DNA of 39,466 nt, taken from DATGLW01 sp035293965 (GTDB lineage: Bacteria > Actinomycetota > Acidimicrobiia > Acidimicrobiales > RAAP-2). Made by a program: the position numbers and the translations under genes. The DNA is taken from NCBI GenBank assembly GCA_035293965.1, contig DATGLW010000014.1, positions 1 through 39,466 of the forward strand, in the 5' to 3' direction. Shown here in pieces: positions 1-6,766 of this stretch. The notes under the pieces are model-generated. The model was given only the letters and a program-made list of their open reading frames with translations. It did not search any database and was not told the origin of the DNA. The stretch's first letter is position 1, and each line of letters starts with the position of its first letter.

Positions 1-59
1 CCCAGCTTCTCGGAGCAATACAGGCGACGGATCTCTGCCCAGTCGTCCACGTTGATCAT
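1..59 (-). CDS. istA: IS21-family transposase IstA, N-terminal fragment cut by window edge
   Basis: Only the first 20 codons are inside the window. They read MINVDDWAEIRRLYCSEKLG, which resembles the start of IS21-type IstA transposases, where a helix-turn-helix follows directly. The ATG at 59-57 is preceded by a good ribosome binding site (GGAGGAAGG) 5-6 bases upstream. The neighbouring 124-170 bases look like the repeated terminal sequence of an IS21 element, which supports the call. Whether the element is intact cannot be judged because the rest lies beyond base 1. Confidence 0.7.
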   Translation of the reverse strand, partial: MINVDDWAEIRRLYCSEKL

Positions 60-123
60 GTCCTTCCTCCCTGGCCGCAGCTCCGGCCAGGGTCCGTGAT
101 CCAGCACTCTCCGTGGTGGACCA

Positions 124-184
124 CCAGGAAGGGGGGTCAAGGTTCGAGCGTCGATAGGGGGTCAGTTTTCAGCCGGCGCTGACA
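124..184 (-). repeat. IS21-type terminal end with repeated TGACCCCC motifs
   Basis: Read on the minus strand this stretch contains AAAACTGACCCCCT and, shortly after, ACCTTGACCCCCCT. IS21-family ends carry several such terminal repeats upstream of istA. The outer boundary lies near 170 or, if the CAGCGCCGGCTG palindrome belongs to it, near 184. This is inferred from one end only, as the other end is outside the window. Confidence 0.5.
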
Positions 185-255
185 CGGTCGGCACCACTGC
201 TGAGCAGCCGGTTGAGCTCCTCACGCACTTGCATCGACGGCGGTACCCTTCTCAT
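169..255 (-). pseudogene. Transposase N-terminal stub (IS256/mutator-like), cut by the IS21 end
   Basis: A 28-codon reading frame starts at ATG 255-253 behind an excellent ribosome binding site (AAGGAGG, 8 bases upstream) and begins MRRVPPSMQVREELNRLLSS. That start resembles the first residues of mutator/IS256-type transposases, recognised by eye only. It stops at 169 just where the IS21-type terminal sequence begins, so the remainder of the gene has been displaced by the IS21 insertion. The strong start signal on such a short frame argues that it is the head of a truncated gene rather than a chance ORF. Confidence 0.45.
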
Positions 256-333
256 GGCCTGGGCCTCCTTGCTCGCTTCTCGACGCCACCATGGTGGTCC
301 AGGCCGACCTCGATTTACAGGAACCGTAGGACA

Positions 334-612
334 TCACCGTTTGAGCAGGTCCACATCGGCCTGCAGGCGCTTGTTCTCCCGCCGAAGCCGGGAGAGCTCC
401 TCGCGCTCCTCAGTGCTCAGGCCCGGACGCTCGCCGGCGTCGATGTCGGCCTGGGCCACCCACCTGCGCACTGCCGACGGCGTCAGGTCGAAGTCCCGGG
501 CCACCTCGGAGATCGACCGGTCACCGGCTCGACACCGGTCCACGATCTCCGACTTGAACTCCGGGGTGTACGACCGACGGTCACGGCGCTTGCTCCGCTC
601 CATGGTCTCCAT
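334..612 (-). pseudogene. IS3-family OrfA (HTH_Tnp_1) remnant without orfB
   Basis: The protein reads MERSKRRDRRSYTPEFKSEI and continues with a helix-turn-helix (ISEVARDFDLTPSAVRRWV) and a leucine-zipper-like tail (EEREELSRLRRENKRLQADV), the standard plan of IS3-family OrfA, which binds element ends. It ends in LLKR followed by TGA, where a normal OrfA continues with about ten residues and shifts frame into OrfB. No OrfB frame follows; the downstream 80 bases belong to the upstream region of the truncated transposase at 255. ATG 612 is chosen because GGAGAGG lies 9 bases upstream; ATG 603 is also possible. It sits inside the remnant of a group II intron whose 3' part resumes near 668. Confidence 0.75.
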
Positions 613-667
613 GATGGGCATCCTCTCCGGCGCCACGCGCCTCTTGGTGATGTCCGTCAGACCGTGC

Positions 668-946
668 CAACCCCAGGACCTGTCTGGCATCGCCGAGGAG
701 ATCAACCCTCAGGTGCGAGGCTGGATCAACTACTACGGGGCCTTCTACCGCTACGAGTTGTCCTTCCTGGCATTGCGCATCGACCAGCACCTGGTCCGAT
801 GGGCCATGCAGAAGTTCAAGCGGCTGCGGGGGAGACCGCAGGCGGCGTGGGCTTTGCTGAACGCTGTTCGCCAGCGTGACCCGAAGCTCTTCGCCCACTG
901 GCACCTCCTCTCGCCCACCAACGGCCGGACTGCAAGAGCCGGATGA
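668..946 (+). pseudogene. ltrA: Group II intron reverse transcriptase/maturase, C-terminal remnant
   Basis: The frame reads GIAEEINPQVRGWINYYGAF and then ALRIDQHLVRWAMQKFKRLR, the maturase (domain X) end of bacterial group II intron-encoded proteins, in which the INP.-.RGWINYYG block is highly conserved. About 90 residues remain of a family normally 400-500 residues long; reverse transcriptase blocks including YADD are absent. The upstream sequence is replaced by the IS3 OrfA remnant on the other strand. The stop at 944-946 overlaps the start of intron domain V, the usual arrangement for these elements. It cannot be functional alone. Confidence 0.85.
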
Positions 947-1009
947 GTCGAGAGGCTCATGTCCGGTTCCGTAGGAGCCGGGGGGTGAGATTCCCCCCGG
1001 CTACCCGAC
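935..1009 (+). ncRNA. Group II intron 3' end: domains V and VI
   Basis: Domain V is a 12-13 bp hairpin: GAGCCGGATGAG pairs with CTCAT-GTCCGGTTC, leaving the two-base bulge typical of domain V. Domain VI follows, with AGCCGGGGGG pairing perfectly with CCCCCCGGCT around a TGAGATT loop that offers bulged or loop adenosines. The element ends in CTACCCGAC, a common bacterial group II intron 3' terminus, so the 3' splice site is placed near 1009. The 5' domains (I-IV) are missing from the window, so this is a fossil and not a self-splicing intron. Confidence 0.85.
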
Positions 1010-1084
1010 TGGGTATAACTCCAAGGGTCTTCGCGAGGGGCCAGCTGGCAGGGCGATCATCGCAGCGTCGAGCCGGCGACGGAC

Positions 1085-1375
1085 CTACCTGCCGGTGCGC
1101 TGGCGGTGTCGGCATCCCGGCCAGCAGCAGGGCCGCCGTTGTCCTTCCTCCAGCTCCTCCCAGGTGCGCTGGATGCGGCGCTGTCGAGTCGCCTCCTTCT
1201 TCGCGTCCTCGACCCAGCAAATGAACTCGTTGCGGGCTAGAGGCGTGATGTCGCACCACGCATGCAGCGCGCCAGGGTTGGCGAGCAACGCATCCCGCAA
1301 GTCCGCAGGCAGCTCGTGCACGACGCCACCGGGCAGCTCGTGCACGACGCCACCGGGCAAGGGTCCGCCCTCCAC
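1085..1375 (-). CDS. YdeI/OmpD-associated family small protein (possibly 5'-disrupted)
   Basis: The conserved part reads ELPADLRDALLANPGALHAW, then DITPLARNEFICWVEDAKKE and TRQRRIQRTWEELEEGQRRP, ending in CCWPGCRHRQRTGR. This is the YdeI/OmpD-associated helical domain (PF13376-like); its function is poorly known, with links to peptide or stress resistance in some bacteria. The start is uncertain: GTG 1375 gives 96 residues, while an open frame runs on to ATG 1495 inside the IS256 element. An 8-residue segment (PGGVVHEL) is duplicated near the N-terminus by a perfect 24-bp tandem repeat. The left inverted repeat of the IS256 element begins only about 22 bases upstream of GTG 1375, so the native promoter and possibly the first codons have been separated from the gene. 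Confidence 0.6.
   Translation of the reverse strand: MEGGPLPGGVVHELPGGVVHELPADLRDALLANPGALHAWCDITPLARNEFICWVEDAKKEATRQRRIQRTWEELEEGQRRPCCWPGCRHRQRTGR
1309..1356. repeat. Perfect 24-bp tandem duplication inside the YdeI-like gene
   Basis: Two exact copies (1309-1332 and 1333-1356), each beginning GCAGCTCGTGCACGACGCC. The unit is 8 codons, so the minus-strand frame stays open and encodes PGGVVHEL twice. Confidence 0.95.
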
Positions 1376-1397
1376 GTGGCCAGGGTAGCGATCCCAG

Positions 1398-1435
1398 GAG
1401 GTTGTCCCGGTCGTCGTGGAAGTTGAGGTGGCGGT
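1398..1435 (+). repeat. Left terminal inverted repeat of the IS256-family element
   Basis: Begins GAGGTTGTCCCG and ends GAGGTGGCGGT; pairs with 2826-2862 on the opposite strand with a single one-base gap. Confidence 0.75.
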
Positions 1436-1512
1436 CCCCCGCCTGGCACCCGCCTGAGTGGTAGGTGTCGGGCGTCTCCCAAGACATCCGACCAAGCGGA
1501 GGGACCACCACG

Positions 1513-2814
1513 ATGAAGGACTACCAGACGACCGAGACCGCCGGGGCGATCCCGCTGCCAGACAGCGTGCGCCTGGCGATGGACGACATCGCCGGGACGA
1601 TGCGTGAAGGGCTGCTGGCGATGGCGGTGACCGCCGGGCTGGGGGTGATGAGAGCGTTGATGGAGGAGTCGGTGACCGCCATCGCCGGCCCGAAGGGCAA
1701 GCACCAGCCCGGTCGGCGAGCGGTGCGCCATGGCAGCGAGGCGGGCTCGGTCACCCTCGGCGGCCGGCGGGTCCCGGTCCGCCGCCCCAGGGTCCGCGCC
1801 GCCGACGGGTCCGGCGAGCTGCCCGTTCCCGCCTACGAGCTGTTCTCGGGCACCGACCTGCTCGGGGCGATGGCGATGGAGCGGATGCTCGCGAAGCTGT
1901 CGTGCCGCCGCTACCAGGCCGGCTTGGAGCCCGTCGGCGCCGAGGTGACCGCCCGGGCACGCTCCACGTCGAAGTCGGCGGTGTCCCGCCGGTTCGTGAA
2001 GGCCACCGAGACCGCCCTGGGTGAGCTGCTCGCCCGGGACCTCTCCGGCGTGGACCTGGTGGCGTTGATGGTCGACGGGGTCCACTTCGGCGACCATCTC
2101 TGCGTGGTCGCCCTCGGGATCGGCATCGACGGCACCAAGCACCCGTTGGCCGTGGTCGAAGGGGCGACGGAGAACACCACCACCGTGACCGACCTCCTCG
2201 TCGGGCTACGAGACCGGGGCCTGGACGTCACCCGGCCGATCCTCGTGGTCATCGACGGCGCCAAGGCGCTGCGCTCGGCGGTCGAGACGGTGTTCGACTG
2301 CCCGGTCTTAGCCCGCTGCCAGCTCCACAAGATCCGGAACGTCCAGTCCAAGCTGCCCGATCGGATGGCCGCGACGGTCGGCACGAAGATGCGCGCCGCC
2401 TACAAGCTGACCAGCGCGCTCGAGGCCGAGGCGACCCTGGTCGAGCTCGCCCGCCAACTCGACCGGTCCCACCCCGGCGCGGCGGGCAGCCTGCGAGAGG
2501 GACTCGCCGAGACCCTCACCGTGATCCGCCTCGGGGTGCCGCCCACCCTGGCCCGCACGCTGCGCTCGACCAACGCCATCGAGTCCATGATCGAGATCTG
2601 CCGGGACCACTCCACCAACGTCAAGCACTGGCGGGACGGGACCATGGCCCTCCGCTGGTGCGCAGCAGGGATGAACGAGGCAGCCAAGCAGTTCCGCCGG
2701 GTCAACGGACACCTCCACCTCCCCGCCCTGCGCGCCGCCCTCGAGGCCGAAGCCGCCCGCCGCCAGCGGGGCGAGACTGTCACACCCCCCAACTACGATC
2801 AGAACGTGGCCTGA
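1513..2814 (+). CDS. IS256-family (mutator-type) transposase, full length
   Basis: A 433-residue DDE transposase catalysing copy-out/paste-in movement of the surrounding element. The catalytic triad is visible: Asp188 (LMVDGVHFGDH), Asp248 (LVVIDGAKAL) and Glu357 (STNAIESMIE). The spacings of about 60 and 109 residues are those of the IS256 family. The CQLHKIRNV segment after the second Asp is the family's C/D(2)H signature. Start ATG 1513 is preferred over an upstream in-frame GTG because the protein then begins at the usual distance from the family core; the ribosome binding site is weak (GGAGGGACC 6-12 bases upstream). No frameshift or internal stop is seen, so it may be active. Confidence 0.95.
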   Translation: MKDYQTTETAGAIPLPDSVRLAMDDIAGTMREGLLAMAVTAGLGVMRALMEESVTAIAGPKGKHQPGRRAVRHGSEAGSVTLGGRRVPVRRPRVRAADGSGELPVPAYELFSGTDLLGAMAMERMLAKLSCRRYQAGLEPVGAEVTARARSTSKSAVSRRFVKATETALGELLARDLSGVDLVALMVDGVHFGDHLCVVALGIGIDGTKHPLAVVEGATENTTTVTDLLVGLRDRGLDVTRPILVVIDGAKALRSAVETVFDCPVLARCQLHKIRNVQSKLPDRMAATVGTKMRAAYKLTSALEAEATLVELARQLDRSHPGAAGSLREGLAETLTVIRLGVPPTLARTLRSTNAIESMIEICRDHSTNVKHWRDGTMALRWCAAGMNEAAKQFRRVNGHLHLPALRAALEAEAARRQRGETVTPPNYDQNVA

Positions 2815-2825
2815 ACCAGCCACCG

Positions 2826-2862
2826 ACCGTCACCGAAGTTCCACGGAACTCGGGACATCCTC
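2826..2862 (-). repeat. Right terminal inverted repeat of the IS256-family element
   Basis: On the minus strand it begins GAGGATGTCCCG and ends CGGTGACGGT, matching the left repeat. It starts 11 bases after the transposase stop codon. Confidence 0.75.
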
Positions 2863-2936
2863 GATCCCCAGAGAAGGGGAGCGATTCGGGAGCGAGCGAA
2901 GCCCGCTCCGAGCGAAGATCCTTTTGCGCGCGTCGC

Positions 2937-3494
2937 TCAGCCCATCGTCTTCTGGCCGTCGATGGCCTCCCTCAGAAGGTCGGCGTGACCGGCGTGCTGG
3001 GCTGTCTCGGCGATGATGTGCAAAAGGACGCGGCGCGCCGACCAGTGCGTGTCCGGGGGAAACCACGGTGCGTCGGGAAGGGGGTGCGAGTCGTCGAGCG
3101 ACGGCAGGCTCCGGACCAGCTCGTCGGTCCGCTCGCCGATCTCCTGGTAGCGCGCCAGCAGGCCCTCGAGGGTCTCGCCCTCGGCCATGCGGAAGGTCGC
3201 CGCATGCTCGGCCATCGCCGCCTCGTCGATCCTGCCGAATGCCTCGGGGCCCTGCACCATGAAGGTGGCCCATCGCTGCTCGATCGCCGCCACGTGCTTG
3301 ACCAGGCCGCCGAGGCACAGCTCGCTGACGGTCGTGCGGGTCGCGGCCTGCTCGTCGCTCAGCCCCTGGACGGTGAAGCGGAGGAAGTCGCGGCGGGATC
3401 GCAGGATGTCGAGCACGTCGCTCCGCTCCTGGTCGCTCGCCCGCGGGTGGCGTTCGGGCGGGAGGCCCGCCTGGTCCTGTGTCGCGGGGGTCAT
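2937..3494 (-). CDS. DinB-family (DUF664-like) putative metal-dependent four-helix protein
   Basis: The 185-residue product has the DinB/YfiT four-helix layout. The first helix is SDVLDILRSRRDFLRFTVQG, followed by GGLVKHVAAIEQRW and a distal HIIAETAQHAGHADLLREAI helix. The histidines in LVKH and in the QHAGHAD motif are the presumed divalent-metal ligands. Related proteins act as thiol-dependent S-transferases (mycothiol or bacillithiol) or have unknown roles, so the reaction here is not assigned. Start ATG 3494 has AGGAAGGA about 6 bases upstream; an upstream in-frame start near 3572 lacks such a site. It is divergent from the WYL-regulator remnant at 3560, so it may once have been under that regulator's control. 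Confidence 0.85.
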   Translation of the reverse strand: MTPATQDQAGLPPERHPRASDQERSDVLDILRSRRDFLRFTVQGLSDEQAATRTTVSELCLGGLVKHVAAIEQRWATFMVQGPEAFGRIDEAAMAEHAATFRMAEGETLEGLLARYQEIGERTDELVRSLPSLDDSHPLPDAPWFPPDTHWSARRVLLHIIAETAQHAGHADLLREAIDGQKTMG

Positions 3495-3559
3495 AATGTC
3501 CTTCCTGTCGGATTCCGCTTCGTCCACGCCGGGGCGCCGGTGGTGCCTGGCGGAGCCAG

Positions 3560-3946
3560 CATGCCAGAGCAACGTGGCGCGGCCTTGCCGCGCTCAGCGA
3601 GGCCGGCTTGCCCGTGTGCGACGAGCGTGGGCGCGGTGGCGGCTGGCGCCTCCTCGGCGGGGGGCGGACGGACCTGTCGGGGCTGACTGCGGGAGAGGCC
3701 CGGGCGTTGTTCCTTGTGGCCGAGCCGGCCGCGGCGGTCTCGCGCGAGGTCAGGCGCGCTCTGCGCAAGCTCGTCCGGGCGCTTCCCGAGCCGCTCCGGG
3801 AGCGGGCCGAGGCATCAGCTGCGGCGGTGACGATCGACAACGGCGGGTGGGGGAGTGCCCGGCGCGTCACCCGGCCGGTCCATCTCGACGCGCTCCAGGC
3901 GGTCGCCGTCGAAGGCCAGAAGGTGCGGCTCGGCTACCGTGGCCCC
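3560..3946 (+). pseudogene. WYL/YafY-type transcription regulator remnant, both ends missing
   Basis: The frame reads LSEAGLPVCDERGRGGGWRL, TDLSGLTAGEARALFLVAEP and then RALRKLVRALPEPLRERAEA. This is the linker and early WYL part of YafY-like regulators, where 'ALSEAG.PVY.ERGRGGGWRL' follows the winged helix. The helix-turn-helix N-terminus is not found upstream, and the WYL C-terminal half is replaced by the TIM-barrel gene that starts at 3947 in the same frame. The frame is open through the junction, giving a 383-codon ORF from TTG 3608. A functional fusion is possible, but loss of the DNA-binding domain makes a decayed regulator the simpler reading. Confidence 0.7.
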
Positions 3947-4759
3947 ATGACGCGATTGGCCCTGGCGCCCGGGGCAGGCTTCCAGGTCGGATCGGACGGG
4001 GATCTCGACCGGTACCTGGGAGCGGTGGCCGCCGCTGGGTTCGAGGGGGTGTCCCTGAGCCTGCAGCAAGCAGGTGCGTGCGTCAGCATGCTCCCTACGC
4101 TGCTCGCACGCCACGGCCTGCGGTGCTCCGACGTCCTCTCCCTGGCGGTCACGCGCCACGACGACGAGGTGCTGGCGGCGGCCCGCGGCCTGGCCGGGCT
4201 GGCCGAGGCGGCCGGCGCCGAGTTCGTCCTCTCGTTGTTCTTCACCCGCGTCAGCGAGGAGTCCCTCGACCGCTACGGCAGGTGCGCGGACATCGTCGCC
4301 GCCGCCGGGGCGAAGCTGGCGCTCGAGATGCCACCGATCGGCGAGCTCGACAGCATCACGGCCGCCCTCGGGGTCGTCGACGCCATTGGGCGAGACCGGT
4401 GCTGCATCATGGTCGACACGTTCCACTTCTCCCGCGGGTCGAGCACCTGGGAGGAGCTCCGGGCCCTGCCCCTCGACGCGCTCGGCTACGTCCAGTTCGA
4501 CGACGCCCTGCCGGCGATCACCGACGACGTCATGTTCGAGACGATGGACCGCCGCGCGATGCCCGGCGACGGGGAGCTCGACCTCCATCGCTTCAGCGAC
4601 CTCCTCATCGAGCGAGGCTGGTCCGGTTGGGTGAGCGTCGAGGTGCTCTCCGCTGAGCTGCGGGAGCTGGAGGTGGAGGAGTTCGCGCGCCGCGCGTACG
4701 CAACCAGTGCCCCGTACTGGCTGGCGGGCTCGGCGGAGGCCGCCAGCCCGGGGCGCTGA
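3947..4759 (+). CDS. Sugar phosphate isomerase/epimerase-like TIM barrel (AP endonuclease 2 superfamily)
   Basis: This 270-residue protein has the xylose-isomerase-like TIM barrel pattern. It begins MTRLALAPGAGFQV and carries acidic and histidine metal-ligand candidates at strand ends: Glu in LALEMPPIGEL, Asp and His in CIMVDTFHFSRG, Asp in YVQFDDALP and Glu in WVSVEVLS. Family members isomerise or epimerise sugars or inositol derivatives, or act on DNA abasic sites; the substrate is not evident. ATG 3947 matches the normal family start, although the reading frame is open upstream into a WYL-regulator remnant. No good ribosome binding site precedes 3947, so translation could begin upstream and yield a fusion. 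Confidence 0.8.
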   Translation: MTRLALAPGAGFQVGSDGDLDRYLGAVAAAGFEGVSLSLQQAGACVSMLPTLLARHGLRCSDVLSLAVTRHDDEVLAAARGLAGLAEAAGAEFVLSLFFTRVSEESLDRYGRCADIVAAAGAKLALEMPPIGELDSITAALGVVDAIGRDRCCIMVDTFHFSRGSSTWEELRALPLDALGYVQFDDALPAITDDVMFETMDRRAMPGDGELDLHRFSDLLIERGWSGWVSVEVLSAELRELEVEEFARRAYATSAPYWLAGSAEAASPGR

Positions 4760-4851
4760 GGCGCGTGGGGCTCGGCACCCCCTCGCCCGCCAGCCATCGC
4801 GCCGGCCGAGCTGCGCCCCGGAGCGGGCTTCCTCGCCTGGGGGTGGGTTCT

Positions 4852-6393
4852 TCAGCTGGCGGTGACCGCGATCACCGGTGAGCGCAAGGTCTGGCTCGTC
4901 ATGGAGCCGGGATAGCGGGCGTCGCCGAAGGCGAAGACCCCGCCGTCGCCGGCTCCGAGCAGGTAGCCCCTGCCCGTGGGACTAGGCGCGATGCCCACCA
5001 CCGGGGCGTTGAGCGCCCTGCCGGCCATCGAGCCGTCGAACCCCGCGTCACCGAAGGAAAAGACCCCGCCGTCGGCGGCGACCAGCCAGTAGCCCCTGCC
5101 CGTGGGGGTGGAGGCGATGCCCACCACCGGGGCGTCGAGCGGGCGCCCGGCCATCGAGCCGTCGAACCCCGCGTCGCCGAAGGAAAAGACCCCGCCGTCG
5201 GCGGCGACCAGCCAGTAGCCCCTGCCCGTGGGAGTGGAGGCGATGCCCACCACCGGGGCGTTGAGCGCCCTGCCGGCCATCGAGCCGTCGAACCCCGCGT
5301 CGCCGAAGGCGAACACGCCGCCGTCCCCTCCGCAGAGCCAGTACCCGGTGTGCGACGGCGACGCGGCGGCACCGGTGATCGGGCCGGCCAGGTCGACGCT
5401 GTCCAGCGAGCCGAAGAAGGCGGCATTGCCCAGGGAGTACACCCCACCGCTCCTCGACGCCAGGACCAACCCCAACGTGCCGCCCGCGAACCACCCGTCG
5501 ACCTGCTGGTCGAACGCGGCGGCGATGACGCTGTGGCCGGTGTCGTTGGTGTGGATGTCGGCGTTGGTGCACATGAACGTCCAGTTGCAGATGTTGGCGA
5601 CGTCGTGGGGGAGCGTCTGGCCGTTGTACGAACCGGTCATGGCCACGTCGTCGGTGGCGAAGGCGTCGGCCACGTCGGCGGTCGGGTAGCCAGCGGCCCC
5701 GTAGATCTGGGCAAGGTCGTCGTTGAGCTGGTCGGCCAGCACCACTGACTCGACGGCGAGTGCCTGGCCAGCGCTGCCGAGGAGCCAAGCCGCGAGGAAC
5801 GGGTCGTAGTAGTTCATGCCGAAGACCGGGAGCCCGGGGTCGGCGCGGGCGAGCCCCGCCAGGATCTGGGGGAGCTGGCTCTCGATGGCCGCGATCCCCT
5901 GCTGCAAGCAGGAGAGGTCGATGAAGGTCCCTGCGGTCACGCAGTGGTCGACGTCGTTGGCGCCGATGTCGATGGTCACGAACGCGACCTGGCCCTGGTG
6001 CGCCTCGAGGAAGGCTTCGGCGTCCCCGAGCTGGGTTCCCGAGCTGTACGCGCAGGTGCCGCCTCCGTCGAGCATGGTGCCGGTGGTGGCCCCCGCACAG
6101 CTGAAGTTCTCGAGCTGCAGGCCCGGGAAGCGGGCGAGCTCGTGCTGGGCGACGAGGTCGACGTAGCTGTCCGCGGCTGTCGTCGCGCCCACCCCCGCCG
6201 CCAGCGAGTCGCCGAGCGCCACGTAGTAGAGGGGCGTCGTCGCCCTTGGCTGAGGCCCCCGCAGGGCTGGCGATCCGGCCGCTCCGCCCGCGGGCGTGCC
6301 AGCCAGCAGGCCGCTCAGGACCACTCCGGCCACGAGCGCCGCCCTCCCCACGCGCCACGACCGCACGAGGCCCGACCGCGAGCTGCGTCCCAT
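4852..6393 (-). CDS. Secreted SGNH/GDSL hydrolase with five C-terminal 42-residue repeats
   Basis: The 513-residue product starts with a Sec signal peptide (basic head, AALVAGVVLSGLLAGTPAGG, cleavage near AAG). An SGNH hydrolase domain follows (about residues 52-300): block I VALGDSLAAG with the nucleophile Ser, block II ENFSCAGATTG, block III IDIGANDV with the oxyanion Asn, and block V NDTGHSVI with the Asp-His pair. The C-terminal third has five repeats of the GRGYWLVAADGGVFSFGDAG type, a blade-like module common in exported actinomycete (especially Acidimicrobiia) proteins and probably a surface or carbohydrate-binding platform. The likely reaction is esterase or lipase chemistry outside the cell. 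Start ATG 6393 has GGGGGAAGGGGG 6 bases upstream. Confidence 0.9.
   Translation of the reverse strand: MGRSSRSGLVRSWRVGRAALVAGVVLSGLLAGTPAGGAAGSPALRGPQPRATTPLYYVALGDSLAAGVGATTAADSYVDLVAQHELARFPGLQLENFSCAGATTGTMLDGGGTCAYSSGTQLGDAEAFLEAHQGQVAFVTIDIGANDVDHCVTAGTFIDLSCLQQGIAAIESQLPQILAGLARADPGLPVFGMNYYDPFLAAWLLGSAGQALAVESVVLADQLNDDLAQIYGAAGYPTADVADAFATDDVAMTGSYNGQTLPHDVANICNWTFMCTNADIHTNDTGHSVIAAAFDQQVDGWFAGGTLGLVLASRSGGVYSLGNAAFFGSLDSVDLAGPITGAAASPSHTGYWLCGGDGGVFAFGDAGFDGSMAGRALNAPVVGIASTPTGRGYWLVAADGGVFSFGDAGFDGSMAGRPLDAPVVGIASTPTGRGYWLVAADGGVFSFGDAGFDGSMAGRALNAPVVGIAPSPTGRGYLLGAGDGGVFAFGDARYPGSMTSQTLRSPVIAVTAS
4900..5330 (-). repeat. 126-bp (42-codon) tandem repeats in the SGNH hydrolase tail
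   Basis: Units follow each other at 126-bp spacing. The two central units (about 5040-5165 and 5166-5291) differ at only a handful of bases, while the first and last units are more diverged. The near identity at DNA level points to recent duplication or gene conversion. Confidence 0.9.
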
Positions 6394-6397
6394 GGGA

Positions 6398-6487
6398 CCC
6401 CCTTCCCCCGGTGCACGGCGCTTGCAAGCTCAACCCGTACCGAGCCACCCCGGGGCCCCTTCCCCCGGTGCATGGCGTCTGCAAGCC
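6398..6487. repeat. ~33-bp direct repeat spaced 57 bp in the leader of the SGNH hydrolase gene
   Basis: TTCCCCCGGTGCACGGCGC and TTCCCCCGGTGCATGGCGT, each followed by TTGCAAGC or CTGCAAGC, lie at about 6402 and 6459. On the minus strand each contains a GGGGGAAGGGG purine block; the proximal copy serves as the ribosome binding site of the hydrolase at 6393. The intervening 25 bases are not repeated. Confidence 0.8.
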
Positions 6488-6581
6488 TGCCCGATCTGCC
6501 CACCCTCGTGCGGGCACACCTGAGGGCCGCACCCGGACGGCCGCCCACACGCATCTCGATGCAAGGCGGGCAACCGTCAAG

Positions 6582-6635
6582 CCGCCCGGAAGCGGCGAGC
6601 CGCCCGGAACCGGCGAGCCGCCCGGAGCGGTCACC
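6582..6635. repeat. 18-bp tandem repeat (3 copies) between the SGNH gene and coxM
   Basis: Units CCGCCCGGAAGCGGCGAG (6582), CCGCCCGGAACCGGCGAG (6600) and a diverged third copy starting CCGCCCGGAGCGGTC (6618). The 373-base gap 6394-6766 otherwise holds the SGNH leader repeat and the coxM promoter candidate; no gene is seen in it. Confidence 0.85.
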
Positions 6636-6694
6636 TGCCTCCCCCCGCACTGCGCGCCCGGCGATGGCCGGTGGCCCGGTGGTGCGGGGTGGTT

Positions 6695-6711
6695 TATGGT
6701 GTCATGACCAT
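6695..6711 (+). promoter_or_regulatory. Promoter/operator candidate upstream of coxM
   Basis: TATGGTGTCATGACCAT contains a TAnnnT-type -10 candidate (TATGGT) and a perfect 5-bp dyad ATGGT-N6-ACCAT, which resembles GntR-type operators in form. It lies 56 bases before the coxM GTG. The same TATGGTGT string occurs upstream of the amidohydrolase operon at 10774. No convincing -35 is seen. Confidence 0.4.
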
Positions 6712-6766
6712 TGGCCCGGCCCGGCCGGCTCCGTGCCGATCGGGCTGTCGCAGCAGGGAGGGATTC

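Larger units (their letters stand above)
1398..2862 (+). mobile_element. IS256-family insertion sequence, apparently complete (~1465 bp)
   Basis: The element is bounded by imperfect inverted repeats. The left end (1398-1435) and the reverse complement of the right end (2826-2862) agree at about 28 of 37 positions, sharing the blocks GAGG, TGTCCCG, CGTGGAA, GGTG and CGGT. The flanks are GATCCCAG on the left (1390-1397) and GATCCCCA on the right (2863-2870), a near-perfect 8-base match that could be the target duplication expected for IS256 elements (8-9 bp). One full-length transposase gene fills the interior. Boundaries may be off by a few bases. Confidence 0.8.
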
